Shown here piece by piece: positions 54,709 through 62,100 of a DNA stretch of 64,000 bases. Location of the stretch: the NCBI RefSeq assembly GCF_000750955.1, contig NZ_CCEJ010000005.1:62001-126000 (forward strand), in the 5' to 3' direction. This stretch comes from Criblamydia sequanensis CRIB-18. GTDB taxonomy: Bacteria; Chlamydiota; Chlamydiia; Chlamydiales; Criblamydiaceae. The notes below the pieces were generated by a model. It saw only the letters and a program-made list of their open reading frames with translations. It searched no databases and had not been told where the DNA came from. Made by a program: the position numbers and the translations under genes. Within the stretch, counting starts at the first letter, position 1. Every line of letters begins with the position of its first letter.

Positions 54709-54735
54709 TTAGCACTCAAAAATGAAGAGTGCTAT
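54709..54735. promoter_or_regulatory. CIRCE element (HrcA repressor operator)
   Basis: TTAGCACTC, 9 bases (AAAAATGAA), then GAGTGCTAT: this is the CIRCE consensus TTAGCACTC-N9-GAGTGCTAA with one mismatch at the last base. It lies between the divergent SWIM-protein and PIN-PhoH genes, 112 bases before the PIN-PhoH start. Confidence 0.88.
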
Positions 54736-54847
54736 TTTTTAGTGATATTCCTTTTATTGAATTTACTTTTTTGGAATTTTTCCAAAAGATATAAGAATGA
54801 ATTTGACTATCATATGACCTGAACACCTTTGTTTAAGGAGCCCTAAT

Positions 54848-56143
54848 TTGAGCCATAAGACCTTTGTCCTAGATACCAACGTCCTCCTCCACGACCCCGA
54901 ATCTATCTTAAAATTTCCTAAGTCTAAAATCATACTCCCGATAACTGTGATTGAAGAGCTCGATACGATGAAAAGGCTCCCCAATGAGTTGGGGAAGAAT
55001 TCAAGGGCCATCTTCCGCCTTCTTGTGGACTTGAGCCTAAAGAAAAAAGGAGATTTCCATCAGGGAATCGAACTTGAGAATGAAGCTGTTATTTCGATCC
55101 ATCTAAATGATTCCCTGCTTCCCGGCCATTTGCCTCTTGCCAAAAGCGATAACCGCATCATTGCTTGCGCCTACCATTTAAAGTCGGAAGGGCAAAAAGT
55201 GGTTTTCGTCTCTAAAGACTTTGCGGCAAGAATAAAAGCCGAAGCGCTTGGCATAGAAGCTGAAGATTATGAGAATTTGAAGTTTGCTTATACCGTTCTC
55301 TATAAAGGGATTGAGCATATAGAAACGGAAAAAATAAATATTGATACCTTTTTTAAAGACGGCAGCCTAAAGCTTGAAAATCTCGTTTCTAAACCTAATG
55401 AATACTATGTCCTGACCTCTCCTGAACATTCTTCTGCCGTCGCTAAATTTGACAAAAAGGATGGGAAATTAAAGCCTTTATTAAAAGTTCCGAACATTTG
55501 GGGGATCCATCCTAAAAATGTTGAGCAGAAATGTGCGGTTGATCTTCTTTTAAGAGACGACATTAAGCTTGTCACCATGATTGGAACTGCCGGGACAGGT
55601 AAAACGCTTCTTGCGCTTGCCTGCGGTCTTAGGAAAGTGTTCGATGAGGGCGTCTACACTAAAATTCTTATCAGCCGCCCTGTAGTTCCCTTAGGGAGAG
55701 ATATCGGTTATCTTCCGGGAACTAAGGAAGAAAAGCTCTTTCACTGGATGCAGCCGATTTATGATAACCTTGAATTTTTATGCTCATCTTCCGGCAATGA
55801 GTCTTCAGAGACCTTGCAATGGGTTTTAGACAGTAAAAAAATTGAATTGGAGGCTGTGACCTATATTAGAGGCCGATCTCTTCCAAAAATGTACATTATT
55901 GTCGATGAAGCGCAAAACCTAACGCCCCATGAAGTGAAAACGATTATCTCAAGAGCCGGTGAAGAGACAAAGGTTATCTTAACCGGAGACCCGACCCAGA
56001 TTGATAACCCCTACCTTGACAAAGACTCCAATGGCCTAACTTATGTCGTCGGAAAATTTGCCGATGAGCCAATCTATGGGCAAATATTTTTAACTAAAAC
56101 TGAGCGCTCAGAGCTTGCGGCCAAAGCCGCTGAAATTCTCTAA
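54848..56143 (+). CDS. PIN domain - PhoH-like ATPase (YlaK type)
   Basis: The start codon is TTG, supported by AAGGAG eight bases upstream; no in-frame ATG gives a complete PIN domain. Residues 4-140 are a PIN nuclease domain (FVLDTNVLLHDP, VIEELD, SDNRIIACAYHL) with its acidic metal residues. Residues about 220-431 are a PhoH ATPase with Walker A GTAGTGKT (246-253), Walker B IIVDEAQN (D353-E354) and LTGDPTQID. PIN-PhoH proteins act as RNA helicase/ribonucleases in other bacteria. A CIRCE operator and a promoter lie upstream, so it is likely part of the HrcA heat-shock regulon; that is an inference. The length of 431 aa is normal. Confidence 0.95.
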   Translation: MSHKTFVLDTNVLLHDPESILKFPKSKIILPITVIEELDTMKRLPNELGKNSRAIFRLLVDLSLKKKGDFHQGIELENEAVISIHLNDSLLPGHLPLAKSDNRIIACAYHLKSEGQKVVFVSKDFAARIKAEALGIEAEDYENLKFAYTVLYKGIEHIETEKINIDTFFKDGSLKLENLVSKPNEYYVLTSPEHSSAVAKFDKKDGKLKPLLKVPNIWGIHPKNVEQKCAVDLLLRDDIKLVTMIGTAGTGKTLLALACGLRKVFDEGVYTKILISRPVVPLGRDIGYLPGTKEEKLFHWMQPIYDNLEFLCSSSGNESSETLQWVLDSKKIELEAVTYIRGRSLPKMYIIVDEAQNLTPHEVKTIISRAGEETKVILTGDPTQIDNPYLDKDSNGLTYVVGKFADEPIYGQIFLTKTERSELAAKAAEIL

Positions 56144-56154
56144 ACCTTGCGGAT

Positions 56155-56175
56155 GGCGAGGGGTTACTCCTCGCC
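56155..56175. terminator. hairpin between convergent PhoH and exoprotein genes
   Basis: GGCGAGG and CCTCGCC form a 7-bp GC-rich stem with a 7-base loop over the stop codon of the exoprotein gene. There is no T-run, so termination is uncertain. Confidence 0.4.
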
Positions 56176-59100
56176 CCCATTCATTCGCTTAAGCAACGCT
56201 TCCCTATAAAAAACCTCATCATCGCTTTTCCACCCCTGATCTCCTCGCTCCAAGCCAAGAAGTGGAATCAAAGCAGAACTCTTTCCTTTTTGTTGCTTCG
56301 CTTCATCCACTAGCCTCTTGTAGATATTAATCAACTCTGAGCGGCTCTCCTCTTTCGGCAATTTGTATTTAGCGTTAAATTCCAAAATAAAGTTCCTTGC
56401 ATAAGAAATATTTTTTATTTCTCCGAGCAAGTAAGCGATATGTTTGAGAACTTTAATCTCTTTTACAATCTCAAAAAAAGCTGAGTATTCTTTATTTAAT
56501 TTCAGGGGACATTCTGAAAAGTACCCTAGGTTAAAAGATTCGATAAACCCATCAATTCTTTCTCTACTTATTCCGTGATCCATTCCATTTTTTATAAAAA
56601 GGGCATGAAAATCATAAAAATCTTTTTCTGCATAAAAGAAAGGTCTTTTTTCAATATCGAGAAGATTCACCAAAGTTTCACAGTCGATATAACCAAAGGC
56701 AGATTTTTCCTTGCACCAGACAAACTGCTCTCCATGAATATCCGACAGGACAAGACTTACCATGCGTGGATTCTCGTCTGCTTTTTTAGCTAGCCTTTCA
56801 AGAAAGATTAGAGCGTCTTCTTCTACATGAACCCCTAAGCCTTTTAAGATTGCTTGAGAGGTAATAAATTCTCGATGCATATGGTTTGCAAATTGTTGGA
56901 AAGATTCCCTATGGGAAGAAGCCTCCATTTTTAAGCTCTTTTGACGAAGCTCCCCCATTGCTTTACCGGCCTGCAGAGCCATTTTCTTAAGATCAAGATA
57001 GAGTTCTTCCTGTTCACTAAAACTTAAAAGAGGTGACGCTAGATGATTAAAATGGTTTCTTAAAGTATCTCCCTCTAGCTTAGTTTTAGCGAGAACATAT
57101 TTTCCCTTAAACTGGCCCACCCCTAAAGGCTCCGGAAGGAGCATATGTTTAAGTTTTAAAGAATGCAATATCTCGAGAGCTACTGTTTCTGAAATAAAAT
57201 CTTCAAAGATCTTTTGTTTTACTATGGCAATAAAATTTTTATAATGTAACTCGGCAACCACACCCTTTTCATATTGTTTTATAAAAGTGAAGCCTATAAA
57301 ACCATTTTGACTAATAAGACCTTTCCAAACGCTAATGTCTTCCTTTCCAAAATGTGAAATATCTGTAATATGTCTCAATAAGATTGTTTTAGATTTTATA
57401 AGCGATGTATATAGACTATTAGGTTCCAGCCTATTATATTGTGTAACCGCCATTAAGTTATCCACTATCTTCTTAAAGAAAGATGGACTCTCATGACTGC
57501 TGTTTTCTTTTAGAGCTATTTCAAAAGAGTGAACGCCTTCAGACTTAGGTCTCGAAAGGCCAAAAGAATTTTCACTTTTTCGTCCCAAGTACTCAAAGTG
57601 ATTAAAGCCTATTTTGACGGGCTTTTTATTTAACGATTTTGCAGGGAATTCCAAAAGAATTCTATTGCATCCCTGTACAACCGCTTCTTTTTTTATACGA
57701 GTTAATAGTCGTTTAATTAGTGTTGGGTCGACTAGGAGTTCAAGTGTCCGACTGCCGGCCTCTTCCTCTAAACCATTTTTATAGTAACGGGTGAGCCTAA
57801 TTTCATTTTTATTGGAGAGTTTTTCAACAAACACAATAAACGCCCCATCGCTTCTAACCCCCGTTACATAGGAAATTTCAGCGCCCTTCACATGATGGTG
57901 AAGCTCTTGAAATTCAAGGGTGTTCGTTTTAGCTATCACCCTGTAATTTTCAGGAGAGGGTTTAATTTCAGTCTTTGAGACATTTTTTAAAGTCTTTATT
58001 TCTTCTTGTACCAGTGTAAATTCTTGACCTCTTCTAAAGGGAAGAGCAATGGCTCCTCCTTCATCTAAAAAGAAATGTTTCAAAGAGTCTCCGACCTTGC
58101 GTGCCCTCTCCAAAAAAGGTTTCCCGGTTTCTAATAATTCTTGAGGGTCAATCTTTGGATAGATAGCAGAAGAGCTTAGGTCCCGGCAGTTTACTTTAGT
58201 GACCTTTCTTAAAGAGCCCTCTTCCAGCGGAATTTCCCACGTCACTCGAGCTTTATTCCAATTTCTTGGAAAGGCTAACTGAAAGCCTACAAATTTTTCC
58301 TCCGCGGTCAACCTTCTTTCGCGATCAAAAATAATGATAATTTTTTTAGCGCCATTTTCTCTTGCAATCAGTTTGAAACTTTGAAAGATTTGAAAAAGGT
58401 TTAACTTTTCTTCTTCCGGAACCTTAATGTTTGTGAGATAGATTTTTAAATTTCTTTTTTCCATCCCGATAGTGCCGTTCATGATATAGTGATTTGACAC
58501 TACTTCTTTAAAGTTCTCCTCAAGCAGCCCAAAATCTTTAAGCTTTAAATCGCGGTATTTTTTTACTAAGCTTAAAGTTTCCGCTTTTTCATTTAAGGGG
58601 GCTCTTGCTTTGAGTCGATAAGTTTTTTCAGCACGGTAATAAGTTAAAGGGCAAAACTCTATCTGAACATGAGTTGCCTTATTCACCCAGGCCATCTCTT
58701 GAAGGTGTCTTTTGGCTTGGATCCAATCAACTTTTCCTTTTTGGAGTTTAAATCGATAGATTTTCACGACCATGGTGCTATTTCTAGTCGGTAAAATCCT
58801 TCCATAAATCTTCTCTTGCGGCTTGAAGGGCTCTTTTTTAAATAGGGCCGCATCAAGGCCTGCATCACCAGGCAACAGCTTCCTAAATCTTCTGATAGGA
58901 ACAGCCCCCGATTCATCCGCAATAAATTTTTTTAAACGGCTTTTTTCTATTGAGGCTTTTTTTGCATCCAGGGCTTCAACTTGCTTTAAAGTTTTCCCTA
59001 AGCTTTTTTCAATATTGATATTCATATTGGCCGGGATAATCACCATGGGAGAGTTCGCTCTTTTCATCTTTAGATGGCTTCCTTTTCCCCCATCCACAAT

Positions 59101-62100
59101 GGCATAACTCTTTCCCCTAAAAATTTCTTTCCACTCTTCCTTTGATTTAAGAGCCTGTTTCGTTCTTTTAGGGGACTTAATTAAAGGGATTTCAAAGCGG
59201 CAAAATTCTTTGGGCCCAACGACTCTATATTCTCGAAGTTCCCTTTTATAGCGCTCTCGCCACTTTTTACAAAAATTCCTATTGCTAAATAGAATTTCAA
59301 TTTCTAAGGTTTTAACTCCCTTATGTTTGTGAGCTAGTTGAAAGAGATGCTCATTATATGAATTAAAGGAAAAGGCTTTCCTTGGAGCATCAAGCCAATC
59401 AATTTTTACTTTTGCTCTATTTTCAGTGACAGTGATGCTGGCACGATGTTGAACATAGGGGTTGGTTAAGACTTTTTCTAATCCCACATCCCTTGGTGTC
59501 AAGGCTCTTGCTATCGGCTTTCTAAGAGACGCGCCTATCTCGACCCCGCCAAACTCTTCTCTTAAAAAGGGGAGAAGAGACCCTGTTATTTTTTGATTTG
59601 CCAAAGAAGCACGGTTGATAACCGTCTTTGAAACAGATGAGATTGTTTTAACCGGGTTTTTAACTAAAGGAGAAGCGGCAATTTTTTTAAAAGAATTGAT
59701 CGGTGCTTTCGCAAATCTTAATAAGGCTGCACCTCCAGGTATTGGGATGGCAACTAAACCTATTGAAAAAGCATGCTCAAGGTATTGCTCGGTCTCCTCT
59801 CGAGGGATTAAAAATTCTCGCTCCATTCTTTCCGCTTGATGAGAGGGGCTATTAAGTAACCGATGGGCAAATTCTTCCTTTCCCATTTTTTGAAGGCAAT
59901 AGCTAGTTAATGCCTTTGCAAGCTCCCCTAGCCTATTTGTTTTTTGCCCAATATTTGGCTGTGCTAAAGAATTTGTTTTCTCCATAAGAGGCTTATTATC
60001 CACCCAACCAAAGGCTTTAAAAAGGTTGCGTAAACCTCTTATTCTTCTATCATGTCTTCTTTTCCCGTTTTCAGCGATTCTTTTTAAGCTTGCATTAAGA
60101 ACAGCATCCACCACATGTAAAGGAGCTCCTAACATCTTTCCTAAAGCCATTCTTTCATGAATCTGTTCATTGCTCATGATCCAGAAAGGGTTTTGCTCTT
60201 TTAACTCCTTTAACTTTCGAATGTCTTTTTCAACAAGGGATTCTTCTTTTTCATTAAAAGCCCCTGCCTCTTGCAGCATTTGTTGAAATAAAGCTTGGAC
60301 AAACGCTTCTTTTTCCTCTTGGCTTAAGCTTCTTTCACTGCCTTTCTTTTTTATTGCCGGCTTTTTTTGAGGTCTTGGGATAAATTCTGGAATTTCTTCA
60401 TTTGGGGTCGTGTCCGCTATTGTTTCAAGAGGCAACGCTTCTTCTTTTTCCGGAATTCGATTAGGCGGAGTTTGAAAATAGGTCCTCACGCTCTCAACTT
60501 CTTTTCTTAAACGTTCTAAATCAAAACTGACTAAAGCGGCTTCATAATGACGCTCTCTAATGGGACCCCTATTTTGGGTTAAGCTAGGGTTTGTATTAAT
60601 ATCAAATCTGCCATTCGCTTCTGTAAAGGTGCTTTGCGTCACGCCCTTTTGGCGCCGATCATGAACCCAAAGATCTCCTACATGGGTAAGCCCTTGACGC
60701 TGATTCTGACTTGAAGATATAAAACTGTTTAAAGATAAGTTAACGCCCGCACCATAACTTCGGCTGCTATCATAAAGAGGTTGATGTGAGAGGTGGGCGC
60801 CCTCGCTTAAACTCATATTTTCGATAGAAAAACCTAATAAAGAAAGGCTTGAAACTCCCCTTATTTCACCTAAATTTCTCGATCTAAAATAAGAGATGTG
60901 ATTAGTCACCTTATCATTAGTTCGACCCCCGCCTATCGCTATACGTCCGCCTGTTGAGAGGCCAAAATTAAAATGGCTTTCTGTAAAAGTATCTTGGGTG
61001 GATCTTCCTGATAAATTCGGGGTATCTATGATTAAATGCCCGGCTTCTACTTGAGAGCCATTAGCTTTGAGTTCGCGGCTGGCTATGATTTCAAATTCCT
61101 CTTCTACATCAAGATGTAAAGGCATATGAACGACTTTTTTAGCTCGGCTGTCTCCAATGTCAAATCCAAATTCTATTCCTGTGGATCCTCCGAAGCCGAC
61201 ACTTAAGCTTCCGCTCTTCCCTCTTTCTCGATAAGTATCCGAAGTGCCTTCTAAATGGATGTTTCGACCTTTTAATTTTCCGCGCTTGATTTTTCCCTGA
61301 ATCCCTTCCAAATATTGATCGTCGGAAAGAATATCTAACCCGCCTTCAGGAAGTAAAATTTCCGGGAGATGGCTAACGGTCCAAGTTCTATTTACAGTTG
61401 AAACTCCGGCTTCAACATAAACTCTTGGGCAAAATTCTCCTTTCTCATTCTCAAGCCCAAGCAATTGGCCAATAGAGGCGCCATTAATAAAATCTTTTGC
61501 AAAATTCCAAACGTGGATAATGGAACGGACAAGATTGGCGGCTCTTTCAAACCCATACTTGGAAGAAGCAAGTTTATAGAGGCTATGAAGGGCAGGAACT
61601 TCTGAAAGGGCGCTTTCAGTAAGTTTTCTTCCTTTATTTCCTTCAGCTAGCGCTCTTAAAAAATTAAGTCCAAAGGCATTTAGTCCAATTTTAAAGGTTT
61701 TAGTATGGTGGGAGTGATGTTCCTTATGGACTTTGATCGTAGTTTTTGGGGCTTTAATTTTTAGATTGCCATGGGCTACCGCTAAGAAAGGGGCTAACCC
61801 TAAAAAGGCAGTTTCTGATTTAAAACTAGCCTTTGTTCCGCCAAAGACATGAGGTCTAAGAGTCACTTCCCCATCGATTGTGTCAACAGGCGCTTGAAAT
61901 TGGCCAATGCCTACTCTAATCCCCTTATACTTATTTCTTACTTTATAAGATTTTGAAAGCAGTTCGATAGGACCTTTTGCCTCCACCTTTAACTTGTCTA
62001 AGTAACTGCCAAGCTCCCCTTCAATCGATATATTTTTATGCGATTTTAAATGCTGTCTGCCGCTTCCTACAATGCAGGCGATAGCAAAGGTTATGGTTTG

